This document shows, piece after piece, positions 14,661 through 22,917 of a stretch of 32,470 nt of DNA (position 1 is its first letter; each line of letters starts with the position of its first letter). The DNA is from an uncultured Spartobacteria bacterium (GTDB lineage Bacteria > Verrucomicrobiota > Verrucomicrobiia > Chthoniobacterales > UBA6821). The notes beneath the pieces were generated by a model. The model was not told the DNA's origin, made no database searches, and saw only the letters and a program-made list of their open reading frames with translations. The stretch is taken from assembly GCA_903933015.1 (NCBI GenBank), contig CAIZIQ010000291.1, positions 1 to 32,470 of the forward strand, read 5' to 3'. Made by a program: the position numbers and the translations under genes.

Positions 14661-15431
14661 ATGAGACTGACGAGAAACATCACCATGATCCTCGGTTTTC
14701 TTTCGGCCCCGGCACTACTTCATGCCGCTGATTCCACGAATACGCCCGCCTCACTCCAGTCTCTGGTCGTGAAGGGCACCACTCCGGAAACCTTGGCGAA
14801 GTTGCTCTCCGCGGGTGGTCTCGTGATGATCCCCCTCGCTATCCTCTCAATCATCACCCTGGCGCTTGTGCTGGTGTATCTCTTCACACTCCGTCGGAGC
14901 GCTGTGGCCGGGACGCGCTTCATGAACACGGCGGAGACACTTCTAGGCAAAGGTGACCTCATGGGACTGCTTGCCATTTCCAACCGCCACAGGGGTATCG
15001 TGGCCGTGATCCTGACACGGACGCTCGAGTTTCTTGCACGCCATCCGGAAGCCACCAACGAGCAACTTCGGGAGATCGCCGAGACCGAAGGAAGCCGCGA
15101 GGCGGCAGTGCTGAATCAGCGCGTTGCATGGCTCGCCGACATCGCCACCATCGCGCCGATGCTTGGACTGCTCGGGACTGTCTTCGGCATGATCCGCTCG
15201 TTCAGTGTCATGGCGAACGATGTCGCCGCATCCCGCCCGATGCTTCTGGCCGAGGGTGTCGCCGAGGCCTTGGTGGCTACGGCCGCAGGACTCGTCATCG
15301 GAATCCCCGCGATGGCCGCCTATGCCTGGTTCCGGAGCAGAGTCCAGGAAATGATCTCCGAGATGGAGGGAACGACCGCACTCCTGCTGGTGAAGCTCGT
15401 GCTCGCCCGCGGGAAGGAATCCAGCCGGTAA
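14661..15431 (+). CDS. MotA/TolQ/ExbB family proton channel protein
   Basis: The family forms inner-membrane pentamers that, with ExbD/TolR dimers, turn proton flow into mechanical work on the envelope. The 256-residue protein has a cleavable-looking signal peptide (cleavage near LLHA-AD, 22/23), a short periplasmic N-terminus and three membrane segments (about 53-75, 161-184, 199-223). The family core is IAPMLGLLGTVFGMIRSF and LLAEGVAEALVATAAGLVIGIPAMAAY. A cytoplasmic loop of about 85 residues lies between segments 1 and 2. The extra signal peptide resembles TonB-system ExbB variants more than TolQ, but the missing TonB prevents a firm name. It is the first gene of the envelope operon; exbD-like follows 19 bases later. 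Confidence 0.9.
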   Translation: MRLTRNITMILGFLSAPALLHAADSTNTPASLQSLVVKGTTPETLAKLLSAGGLVMIPLAILSIITLALVLVYLFTLRRSAVAGTRFMNTAETLLGKGDLMGLLAISNRHRGIVAVILTRTLEFLARHPEATNEQLREIAETEGSREAAVLNQRVAWLADIATIAPMLGLLGTVFGMIRSFSVMANDVAASRPMLLAEGVAEALVATAAGLVIGIPAMAAYAWFRSRVQEMISEMEGTTALLLVKLVLARGKESSR

Positions 15432-15450
15432 TCACCTCAGGAGCCGAGCC

Positions 15451-15879
15451 GTGAATTTCCGCACGCGCCTCCAGCCCGAGCCACGGGGATTCCTGATCGC
15501 CCCGATGGTCGACATCCTGCTCGTGCTGCTTGGATTCTTTATGCTCACTTGGAGCTTCTCCAGACAGGAGCGGGAACTTGATGTCCAGATGCCCTCGGCG
15601 GGTGAGGCAAAGGAGCAGCGCCGCTCCGTCGGCGAGGTGATCATCAACGTGAAGTCCGACGGATCACTTGTCATGAACCGACGCACCATGACCCCCGACG
15701 AGCTTCTGGAAGCACTCAGCAGGGTTGCATCGCTCTATCCCGATCAAGCCGTGGTACTGCGCGGCGACCAGCGCGTCGACTACGGCCATATCGTCCAGAC
15801 GCTCGATCTCTGTCGCCGCGCCAATATCTGGAATGTGGCTTTTGCGACAGCGGCCCCTGAGGGTAATCCCGCACCGTGA
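15451..15879 (+). CDS. ExbD/TolR family biopolymer transport protein
   Basis: This 142-residue protein has a short cytoplasmic N-terminus, one membrane helix (about 15-34) and a periplasmic domain. The helix carries Asp21 in APMVDILLVLLGFF, the proton-bearing aspartate of the ExbD/TolR family. The periplasmic part (VGEVIINVKSDGSLVMNRRTMTPDELLEAL... VVLRGDQRVDYGHIVQTLDLCR) matches the ExbD fold. The start is GTG at 15451 with a good AGGAG 7 bases upstream, one of the clearest ribosome-binding sites in the window. Its stop overlaps the next start (GTGA), so the TPR protein is translationally coupled. Confidence 0.9.
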   Translation: MNFRTRLQPEPRGFLIAPMVDILLVLLGFFMLTWSFSRQERELDVQMPSAGEAKEQRRSVGEVIINVKSDGSLVMNRRTMTPDELLEALSRVASLYPDQAVVLRGDQRVDYGHIVQTLDLCRRANIWNVAFATAAPEGNPAP

Positions 15880-18365
15880 TTCCAAGAGCTCATCACACGG
15901 GACTCCCCGCCCTCATTCTCCTGAATATCCTGGCGGGACTCATCCTGCTTCCAAAGCTTCATTCCCAGACAGAGTCGCTCAGCCCCTCGGAACCCGAGGT
16001 GAGGCGGGCTCTTCCCGTGGCCAACGTGGCATCGCCTCCGGTGATGAGAGCCCTCCCCGTGGCAATACCCCCCGTTGCTGATGCAGACGGAAGCATCCGG
16101 ATCGCTCCGGTGACCCCATCCGATCGCGTCGCGCAGACCGCGATGCAACTGAACGTGGCCGATGGCTTCTATGGAAGGAAACAGCCCGAATCGGCCATCC
16201 CGGAATACGAGAAGTTCTTGGTGATGGCAGGCGCCACGACTCCGGGGAAGGAACGCGCGATCTACCGACTCGGGGAATCTCAGCGGATAATGGGAAGCAA
16301 TGAGGCGGCGGAACGCACTTTCCTACGCTTGATTTCGGAATATCCCAAGGGAGCCTTCACTCCTTCGGCATCCTTCCGGTTGGGAGAATTGAGGGAAAAC
16401 TCGGGGGCATTCGCCAACGCAGCCGATAATTTTTCTGAAGCCGCCAAGGGAGCCACCGATCCTTCGGTTCGCATCACTGCGCTCTACCGGCAGGCCCTCT
16501 GCCTGGAGAAGTCCAATGAACAGGCTCAGGCCAACGTCTTGTTTGAATCCGTGGCAGGAGAAAACGGTGCGACTCCGGGCGGCAATCCCTACCGCATCCC
16601 GACACTCATGCACCTTGCCTCCAATGCCGCCGTCGCCGGGAAAAAGGAGCAGGCCCTTGGCTACTACAGCCGGGTGAGCGGAGGCGATGCCACCGGCGAG
16701 ATCGCCGCCGAGGCAACACTGAAAGCCGCACTCCTCGAGTCGGAACTCGGAAAACCCGATGAGGCACGGAAGCTGTTAGGGAAGGTGGCGGCCTCGAAGG
16801 ATTCGGGAAAATGGCGCTCCCTTGCCCAAATCGGCCTCCTGCGCCTAGCCGCACAGTCGGGCGATGAGAGTGCCATCCTCAAGGCCGCTGAGAACGCCTC
16901 TTCCGTGGATACGGACAACAAACCGGAAATCCTCCTCCTGCAGGGTACGGCGCTCCGCAAGACGGGGCAATATGCCCGTGCGCTGGAAGTCTACGATCAG
17001 CTTATCCGGGAGTTCCCCGCGAGCAAGGAGGCCTCACAGGCGCCTTTCCAAAGACTCCTCGCTCTCCACTCCGCGAAGAACCCCTCCCTCCTCGGTGAAA
17101 TCGACGAGTATCTGCTAACTGCATCGGATCCCTCCGACCGTGCCAGGGCGCAACTCCTCAAGGCCGAGGAGACACTCCGCCTCGGCAAGTACAAGGAGGC
17201 CGCGCAGCTTTATCAGGGTGTCCCAACAGACCCGCTCCCCGCTGATGCAAAGCCCGATATCCTCTACAAGGAAGCGTGGGCCCTGGTACAGTCAGGCGAT
17301 CAGGCTGCAGCCACCGCAGCACTGACACGATTCCTTGACAGCTATCCAGGCGAGGGACGCGCCTCGGCGGCACTCGCCCAGCGAGCATTGCTCAAGCAGC
17401 AGCAGAAGGACTTCGCCGGAGCGATTGCCGACTACACACTCCTTCAGGAAAAATACCCCATGGCCGCAGAACGTGAACTAGCGCTCCAACAAAAGGCCCT
17501 CATTCTCGGCCAGCAGCAGTTGAACAAGGAGATGGCCGAAACATTCAGCCTACTCCTGCACGACTATCCCAAGAGCACGGCCGCCCCGCAGGCCCATTAT
17601 TGGATCGCCTGGACCGCACTGGAGAACAAGGATTACGCCACCGCCATCACGGAACTCCAGCAGGCAAAATCGGGGGATCCGAAGCAATTTGGCGAGCGGG
17701 CTGGCCTGCGCCTCCTGCTTGCACAGTATTACCAGGGGCATCTGGCGGAGGCAGAACACGAGGCCTCTGCGCTGAAGCCTTCGCTGATTCCTCCCGAAGT
17801 GGCCCGGTGGCTGGGAATCAAGGCAATGGAAGCAAACGATCCTGCCAACGCGGAACATTTCCTCAAACCGCTGGCTGGTGACGGAATGCCGGGTGCTCTG
17901 GATCCCGACATCCAGGGAACCCTTGCCGCCGCCCTGATCGCCCAGGGAAAGTTCCGTGATGCCCAGATCCCGGCCGCCGCATCACTAAAGCTATCACGGG
18001 ATCCCGCTTCGCGCGCGAAGGCACTCCTTGTTTCCGCGGATATCCAGCGGACCTTGAAAAACATACCCCAGGCCTCCTCCATGGTGGATGAGGCGATGCT
18101 TCTCCAACCCGAGGGAACGATCAACGCGGAGGCAAGAATCCTGAGTGGTGATCTTCTCTCCTCGAAACAGGATTACACAGGTGCTGCCAAGGCTTACATG
18201 ACCGTGGCCGTGCTCTACGATGACCCCGTGCTGACCCCCAAGGCGCTCTCCCGCGCCGCCGATGCGTACCGTAAGTCCGGAAATGAGGCTGAGACTGAAA
18301 AAACACTCGCGGAATTGCACAAACGCTTCCCAACTGCTGAAGTTCCGAAAGCACCCAAATCATGA
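15876..18365 (+). CDS. Large TPR-repeat envelope protein linked to ExbB/ExbD
   Basis: The 829-residue protein begins with a hydrophobic segment (about 9-27, PALILLNILAGLILL), either a signal peptide or a signal anchor. A variable linker follows to about residue 85. The remainder is tetratricopeptide-type helical repeats with the typical A/G/Y/P spacing (for example KERAIYRLGESQRIMGSNEAAERTF is one helix pair). Such TPR arrays are protein-binding scaffolds. In Tol systems a smaller TPR protein (CpoB/YbgF) links TolA to cell-wall synthesis, and BamD-like proteins scaffold the outer membrane. The GTG start at 15876 overlaps the exbD stop by four bases, and its own stop overlaps the next gene (ATGA). 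I infer a periplasmic partner of the ExbB/ExbD motor; the exact role is unknown. Confidence 0.82.
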   Translation: MIPRAHHTGLPALILLNILAGLILLPKLHSQTESLSPSEPEVRRALPVANVASPPVMRALPVAIPPVADADGSIRIAPVTPSDRVAQTAMQLNVADGFYGRKQPESAIPEYEKFLVMAGATTPGKERAIYRLGESQRIMGSNEAAERTFLRLISEYPKGAFTPSASFRLGELRENSGAFANAADNFSEAAKGATDPSVRITALYRQALCLEKSNEQAQANVLFESVAGENGATPGGNPYRIPTLMHLASNAAVAGKKEQALGYYSRVSGGDATGEIAAEATLKAALLESELGKPDEARKLLGKVAASKDSGKWRSLAQIGLLRLAAQSGDESAILKAAENASSVDTDNKPEILLLQGTALRKTGQYARALEVYDQLIREFPASKEASQAPFQRLLALHSAKNPSLLGEIDEYLLTASDPSDRARAQLLKAEETLRLGKYKEAAQLYQGVPTDPLPADAKPDILYKEAWALVQSGDQAAATAALTRFLDSYPGEGRASAALAQRALLKQQQKDFAGAIADYTLLQEKYPMAAERELALQQKALILGQQQLNKEMAETFSLLLHDYPKSTAAPQAHYWIAWTALENKDYATAITELQQAKSGDPKQFGERAGLRLLLAQYYQGHLAEAEHEASALKPSLIPPEVARWLGIKAMEANDPANAEHFLKPLAGDGMPGALDPDIQGTLAAALIAQGKFRDAQIPAAASLKLSRDPASRAKALLVSADIQRTLKNIPQASSMVDEAMLLQPEGTINAEARILSGDLLSSKQDYTGAAKAYMTVAVLYDDPVLTPKALSRAADAYRKSGNEAETEKTLAELHKRFPTAEVPKAPKS

Positions 18366-19075
18366 GACGCCATCTTTCGAGCAGCCTGCTACTGATCTGC
18401 ACTCTCACCGCGCTTCACTCCGCGAGGTCAACGGATATCGCGATCAGCAATTCCTCGCCGGCAACAGCGATCTCCCCGGCGACTCGCCTCTCACCATCCC
18501 CCGCGCCAACAGTCTCGCTTTCACCAAAACCTGCCCCCTCCCCCTCTCCATTAGCCTCCCCCATCCCAACGAACGGGATCGCAACAAATTCCCTGGCACT
18601 CGTCACCCATGACCTTCCGGAGATCCGTGGAAAAATCGGTCTCCCGAAAGATTGGACCCTCCTCCCAGGCAAACTTCTGGAGGGGGATGTTCTTCTCGCC
18701 ACACGTGAAAAGATCACCAGCGAGAATGACCCATGGACCACAGGACTGAGCATGACAATCGACCGTAACGGCGCCAAGGACTCAGGGCAGAAGGCGAGCG
18801 CCTATGCCCTTTCCCTGGCTACCGAAGCCCGGGAAAAAGCAGGTGACGAAGCAACTCCCCTCAAGGAATCACAAGCCGGTGGTTTCCATGAAATCCGCTT
18901 TGAGTTTCCCATCTCAGCGGACCAACCGCTGCAGGTGACCGAACTTCTTCGGGCCAATGACTCCACGGGCACACTCGCAGTCATCCTCTGGCAAACACCT
19001 AAATCCGAATCTCCTCAACTCCAAGGACTCCGCGATGCCATCCTTGCAGGGTTGACCCTTGATCCCAATCAGTGA
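18362..19075 (+). CDS. Secreted protein with Pro/Ser-rich linker, function unknown
   Basis: The 237-residue protein starts with a signal peptide (RRHLSSSLLLICTLTALHSA, cleavage near 20-22). A low-complexity Pro/Ser/Thr linker follows (about 33-68, with PSPAP and SPKPAPSPSPLASP). The folded domain runs from about residue 80 to the end. It contains GLPKDWTLLPGKLLEGDVLLATREK and later WTTGLSMTIDRNG, and ends with a helix (LQGLRDAILAGLTL). The domain loosely recalls small periplasmic PsbP/DcrB-like folds in style, but I cannot assign it. The linker would let the domain reach across the periplasm. Start and stop both overlap neighbours (ATGA at 18362; TGATG at 19073), so it belongs firmly to the operon. 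Confidence 0.7.
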   Translation: MRRHLSSSLLLICTLTALHSARSTDIAISNSSPATAISPATRLSPSPAPTVSLSPKPAPSPSPLASPIPTNGIATNSLALVTHDLPEIRGKIGLPKDWTLLPGKLLEGDVLLATREKITSENDPWTTGLSMTIDRNGAKDSGQKASAYALSLATEAREKAGDEATPLKESQAGGFHEIRFEFPISADQPLQVTELLRANDSTGTLAVILWQTPKSESPQLQGLRDAILAGLTLDPNQ

Positions 19076-20235
19076 TGAGACCGTATAAAAACCGGAGGGG
19101 AAATCTCTTGGGATTCCTTGTTTTCCTCGTCGTGCTTTCCGTCGCGGTGGCTGGGATAGCGTCCTGGAAAATGAGGCGCCATCCAGCATCCCGCCCTGGT
19201 TCCCCCTTGATCCAGGGAGAAGCGATGACGGCAACGGACAATAATGGCCCTGTGCTTCAGGGGCATCTTCTGGAGAAGATGGACCGGGAGTTCACCGACC
19301 TCGTCCATCATGTGGTTCCCTCGGTCGTGAGCATCACCACCAGCACTCCTCCCGACAGGGATGCCCTGATCAGACAGTTCTTCGGCCTTGGCGGCGGAGG
19401 AGTGAATCAGAACAATAAGATGGGCTCCGGAATCATCGTCTCCCCGGATGGTCACATCGTGACAAACTGGCATGTCATTGAGGGCGCTTCCCAGGTCACC
19501 GTTCAACTCAACGATGGCCGCTCCTTCCCTGCCACCCTGACCGGTGCCGACCCGCGCTCCGACATTGCAATTCTCAAGATCGCAGCCGACGGCCTTTCCC
19601 CGATTCTCTTCGGTGATTCTGAACAGGTGCGCGTGGGACAGATGGTTTTTGCCATCGGCAATCCCTTCGGCCTACAGGAAACCGTTACCCAGGGAATCAT
19701 CAGTGCCAAAGGAAGACGTACCCTCAGCGACGCGGCGAATGAATTCTTCCAGACCAGCAGCACTATCAACTCGGGCAACTCTGGCGGCCCCCTCATCGAT
19801 ATCCGGGGGCAGGTCATCGGCATCAACAACTTCATCATCAGCCATAACGGTGTGTCCGAGGGAATAGGATTCGCCATCCCCTCCAATGTTGCCCGCAGGG
19901 TTTATGATGACATCGTCCAGCGGGGCCGCGTCATCCGACCCTGGTTCGGGGTCGTCATGCGCCCCCTGAATGCAAACCTCTCCCAACAACTTGGCCTTCC
20001 CGATGCCAGGGGAGCACTCGTTGCCGCCACCCTGGCCTCCTCGCCGGCCGAGAAATGCGGGCTTCGGAGCGGGGATGTGATCCTAGCTTTTAATGCCCAC
20101 CCCATCATCGATGGTTCGGACCTGCGCAATCGCGTCGCCGAGGCCCCGATCGGAAATTCGGTCGCTCTTCGGATCCTCCGTGCCGGCAAACCGGTCGATC
20201 TGAATGTGGTCATGGAGGAGGCTCCGGGAAACTGA
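19075..20235 (+). CDS. Membrane-anchored HtrA/DegS-like serine protease with one PDZ domain
   Basis: Trypsin-like proteases of this family cut misfolded or signalling substrates in the periplasm. Numbering from the ATG at 19075, which overlaps the preceding TGA by one base, the protein has 386 residues. It has a membrane anchor at about 10-30 and then a protease domain. The catalytic triad is intact: H133 in TNWHV, D163 in RSDIAIL and S236 in NSGNSGGPL. One PDZ domain fills about 285-380 (FGVVMRPLN... SGDVILAFN). Anchor plus a single PDZ is the DegS layout rather than DegP. A GTG at 19072 is an alternative start. The position inside the ExbB/TPR operon suggests quality control or regulated cleavage of the system's own secreted parts. 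Confidence 0.93.
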   Translation: MRPYKNRRGNLLGFLVFLVVLSVAVAGIASWKMRRHPASRPGSPLIQGEAMTATDNNGPVLQGHLLEKMDREFTDLVHHVVPSVVSITTSTPPDRDALIRQFFGLGGGGVNQNNKMGSGIIVSPDGHIVTNWHVIEGASQVTVQLNDGRSFPATLTGADPRSDIAILKIAADGLSPILFGDSEQVRVGQMVFAIGNPFGLQETVTQGIISAKGRRTLSDAANEFFQTSSTINSGNSGGPLIDIRGQVIGINNFIISHNGVSEGIGFAIPSNVARRVYDDIVQRGRVIRPWFGVVMRPLNANLSQQLGLPDARGALVAATLASSPAEKCGLRSGDVILAFNAHPIIDGSDLRNRVAEAPIGNSVALRILRAGKPVDLNVVMEEAPGN

Positions 20236-20318
20236 ACCCGAGGAACCCCCCTTTTCAGGTTGCTTCGTTGAATCCATGATCCGAGATACTTGCGGACAAG
20301 CCCCTTCAGGGAATAGAT

Positions 20319-21068
20319 TTGCCCCCTGATATGGCCACCGATTCCTCCACGGGAACATTCCGACCTCGCGGCAACAATGCCGTTATCGCCGCCCTCTGGG
20401 TGATTGCGGTTGTTGCAGTGATTGAGGTCATCCTTGCCGCCGTCGCTCTGGCTCCGCGGGTAGCGTCGGGAATGAGGGCGGGAATCTCCACCCAATCTCC
20501 GGCCAATGGAGCGTCAGCTTTCCCGGGATCAACCGCTTCCTCGATGTTGCCCCCACAGCCCGCAGGACTTCCTCAGCCGCAGATACCCCTGCCACCTTCT
20601 TCCGTGGCGACGCAGAATGATCAACCGGCAGGGATCCCCTCGAATAACTCGCTCGCGGAGACAGCGGTGACAGGTGCCCCAACCCTTCAGATCGTCAATG
20701 CCAAGCTTCTCTCGGGTGATGACGGCTCCAAAAAACTCCAGATCTCGATCAAGGCGAACTCTCATGATCCGATCGATGTTCCGCAGGTGAGGGTGCAGGT
20801 CTACTTCTACGATCAGGACAGCGGGGAGATCGTCCCAAGCAAGGCTCAGGTCACTTCCAACTGGCTCAGTACGCCGATCGACTGGAGAAAGGGAGAACCC
20901 GAACTTCTCGAGGTGCAGTACCTGCCCGACACCTCCTCCACGGATGTCACCTTTGCCGGCTATCTGGTCGCCATCTACTACAAGGGGGATCTACAGGATT
21001 GCCGCGCCAACCCTGCACGCCTGAAAAAACTCTTTGAGCCGAAGTACTATATCGGCTCAGACGAGTGA
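20319..21068 (+). CDS. Membrane-anchored protein of unknown function with Pro-rich linker
   Basis: I do not recognise the family. There is a single membrane segment near the N-terminus (about 22-46, AVIAALWVIAVVAVIEVILAAVALA), then a Pro/Ser/Gln-rich linker to about residue 110. A beta-rich domain of about 135 residues follows (TLQIVNAKLLSGDDGSKKLQISIKA, VRVQVYFYDQDSGEIV, VTFAGYLVAIYYKGDLQDC). It ends with LKKLFEPKYYIGSDE. The topology suggests an inner-membrane anchor with a periplasmic domain. The start is TTG at 20319, because AGGGA (20308-20312) is spaced six bases from it; the ATG at 20331 is a good alternative. It lies 83 bases after the protease gene, the largest gap in the operon up to here. 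The stop overlaps the next start (GTGA). Confidence 0.65.
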   Translation: MPPDMATDSSTGTFRPRGNNAVIAALWVIAVVAVIEVILAAVALAPRVASGMRAGISTQSPANGASAFPGSTASSMLPPQPAGLPQPQIPLPPSSVATQNDQPAGIPSNNSLAETAVTGAPTLQIVNAKLLSGDDGSKKLQISIKANSHDPIDVPQVRVQVYFYDQDSGEIVPSKAQVTSNWLSTPIDWRKGEPELLEVQYLPDTSSTDVTFAGYLVAIYYKGDLQDCRANPARLKKLFEPKYYIGSDE

Positions 21069-22129
21069 GGACTGTCGTCCCAATGATCACTCCCCGACGC
21101 TCCCCCCCCCTCCGGCGGTTGGTGTTTGCTGTCGCCTTATTCGGGATTCTTTTTCCGTTCCTGCAGTCGTTACGTGCCCAGGTCCTGGTGGATCTCTCGA
21201 TCAAGCGCAACATCTACATCGCCTACGAACCGCTGCTGGTCACCGTGCGCATCACCAATCTCTCCGGCAACACTCTTCTTCTCGCCGACGTGGAGGGGAA
21301 GAAATGGTTCGGGTTCGATATCGAGACTCTTGATGGCCGCCCTATTCCACCGCGTGATCCCAATTACGAGATCCAACCACTCAAGCTCGCTCCGGGTGAA
21401 TCGATTGCCCGGACAGTCAACCTGACCCAGCTCTACCCCATGAGCGACTTCGGGAGCTACCGCGTCAGAGCCAGCGTCTACGCTGCGGAACTCTCCAATT
21501 ACTTCAACAGTCCCCCGCTCACTGTCGAGATCACGGAGGGGCGGCTCCTCTGGGAGCAAACCGTCGGGGTCCCGGGAACGGAGGGATTGCAGAGTTCCTC
21601 CCGCACCATCAGCCTGCTCTCAGAACGTCTTGCCGACCGTACCGATCTCTATCTGCGGATCCAGGACAAGGCGGCCGGCATCGTCTACTGCACCCATCGT
21701 CTCGGCGACTACATCGCTTTCGGAAAACCGGAAATCATGCTCGACACCTCCAATACGATTCATGTGCTGCAGAACAACATCCCCAGAGAGTTCATTTACT
21801 CCAAAATCGCCCTCAATGGGAAAATTCTCGACCGCGTCTCCCTGAATGCACCGAAGGATCGTCCACGTCTCCAGCATACCCAGGACGGGAACATCGTGGT
21901 TGTGGGCGGCATTCCATTCGATCCACGAGCCACCCCGACGCCGGCACAGATTCCAAACCTCTCCGATCGCCCTGTTGCCCTTCCGGTGGAACAAATCTCA
22001 CCCACACCGGTGGTGCAAGGAAAACCAACCCCGAAACCGACGCCGGGGCGCCCTGCCTCCGCAAGACCCACTACCCCGAAATCCAAACCAAATCCACAAC
22101 CCACCACCACCACTCTCAAAATCGACTGA
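21065..22129 (+). CDS. Secreted protein of unknown function with Pro/Thr-rich tail
   Basis: The 354-residue protein starts GTG at 21065, overlapping the previous stop; the ATG at 21083 is an alternative. A signal peptide (about 18-38, VFAVALFGILFPFLQSLRAQ) leads into a beta-rich domain. Its first part (VDLSIKRNIYIAYEPLLVTVRITNLSGN... FDIETLDGRPI) reads like an immunoglobulin-type or transglutaminase-associated beta sandwich. The middle contains repeated short strands. The last 60 or so residues are a Pro/Thr/Lys-rich tail (TPKPTPGRPASARPTTPKSKP), a common feature of segments that span or bind peptidoglycan. I do not recognise the family. It is the last tightly coupled gene of the envelope operon. 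Confidence 0.65.
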   Translation: MRTVVPMITPRRSPPLRRLVFAVALFGILFPFLQSLRAQVLVDLSIKRNIYIAYEPLLVTVRITNLSGNTLLLADVEGKKWFGFDIETLDGRPIPPRDPNYEIQPLKLAPGESIARTVNLTQLYPMSDFGSYRVRASVYAAELSNYFNSPPLTVEITEGRLLWEQTVGVPGTEGLQSSSRTISLLSERLADRTDLYLRIQDKAAGIVYCTHRLGDYIAFGKPEIMLDTSNTIHVLQNNIPREFIYSKIALNGKILDRVSLNAPKDRPRLQHTQDGNIVVVGGIPFDPRATPTPAQIPNLSDRPVALPVEQISPTPVVQGKPTPKPTPGRPASARPTTPKSKPNPQPTTTTLKID

Positions 22130-22146
22130 CTGTCGCAGACAGCACC

Positions 22147-22176
22147 TTGACGGCGCGGCTTTCTGGTTAATAAGTA
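22147..22176 (+). promoter_or_regulatory. Candidate promoter of the L,D-transpeptidase gene
   Basis: TTGACG (22147-22152) and TAAGTA (22171-22176) are 18 bases apart. Transcription would begin about 22183, almost on the ATG at 22185, implying a leaderless or near-leaderless mRNA. A small hairpin, CTGTC/GACAG, precedes it around 22130-22142. Motif matching only; readthrough from the upstream operon is also possible. Confidence 0.35.
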
Positions 22177-22184
22177 TAAGGTTC

Positions 22185-22814
22185 ATGCAATTTGTGTTTC
22201 TCCAGAGATTTCTACCCTTTGCCTGCCTCACGGCAGTCGCGCTCCTGCTTTCGGCGTGTGCGTCCTACGATGGGCGCCTGAATTCCAATACCACGCAGTA
22301 CCTTGGCACCGACGGTTCGATCGTGACAAGAACCTCCACGGCCTCCCTTGCAGAACGCATCTCTTACTGGGCCGGAGAGTCTGCCAACGGACCCGCAAGG
22401 ATCGTGATCAACATCCCCCAGCAGAAACTCTTTTACTACAAGGGGGATAAACTTGTGGGCATCTCGGCTGTCTCCACGGGCCGTGAGGGACACGACTCCC
22501 CGGTCGGAAACTTCAAAGTCCAGAAGAAGGAGAAAGATCACGCCTCCAGTCTCTACGGCGACTTCGTCGATGCCTCTGGCAAGGTGATCGTGAAAAATGT
22601 CACCTATAAGGTGGATGTTCCCCCTCCCGGAACCCACTTCCAGGGATCCTCAATGCCCTGGTTCATGCAGTTCGCTCCTGGGGTGGGAATGCATACGGGA
22701 TTCCTTCCCGGAGTGCCTGACTCCCACGGTTGCATCCGCCTCCCGGATAAGATGGCCAGAATCTTCTTCTCCGTCACTCCGGTGGGTACACCCGTGTCTG
22801 TCGAGAAGCAGTAA
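22185..22814 (+). CDS. L,D-transpeptidase (YkuD domain) lipoprotein
   Basis: The enzyme class forms 3-3 peptidoglycan cross-links or attaches proteins to the wall through an active-site cysteine. From the ATG at 22185 the protein has 209 residues. A lipoprotein signal with lipobox LSAC is visible (C25). A YkuD domain from about residue 72 (RIVINIPQQKLFYYKGDKL) ends in the catalytic motif SHGCIRLP with C183, supported by H170 and H181. The frame is open further upstream but that part lies inside the previous gene; only this start provides the lipoprotein signal. It follows the envelope operon by 55 bases and may belong to the same physiological unit, providing the wall-modifying step. Relatives can be cross-linking, lipoprotein-attaching or cleaving enzymes; the choice is open. 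Confidence 0.92.
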   Translation: MQFVFLQRFLPFACLTAVALLLSACASYDGRLNSNTTQYLGTDGSIVTRTSTASLAERISYWAGESANGPARIVINIPQQKLFYYKGDKLVGISAVSTGREGHDSPVGNFKVQKKEKDHASSLYGDFVDASGKVIVKNVTYKVDVPPPGTHFQGSSMPWFMQFAPGVGMHTGFLPGVPDSHGCIRLPDKMARIFFSVTPVGTPVSVEKQ

Positions 22815-22885
22815 CCTCGGGAATCAAGCGGGGATGCCTGCGAGGGGGGTAACGTTTCATCCCTTTGAGGGACATATCGTTGAGT

Positions 22886-22905
22886 GCATCCAGATTAGTG
22901 GATGC
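22886..22905. terminator. Hairpin between convergent L,D-transpeptidase and argS genes
   Basis: GCATCCA (22886-22892) pairs with TGGATGC (22899-22905) around the six-base loop GATTAG. It lies between convergent stops at 22814 and 22918. There is no clear T run on either side, so it is only a possible bidirectional terminator. Confidence 0.35.
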
Positions 22906-22917
22906 TGTGTGAAATCA

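Noticed and set aside
21846-22184. Upstream extension of the L,D-transpeptidase frame
   Set aside because: It overlaps the preceding gene, includes low-complexity sequence and would bury the lipoprotein signal. The ATG at 22185 gives a perfect signal peptide and lipobox.
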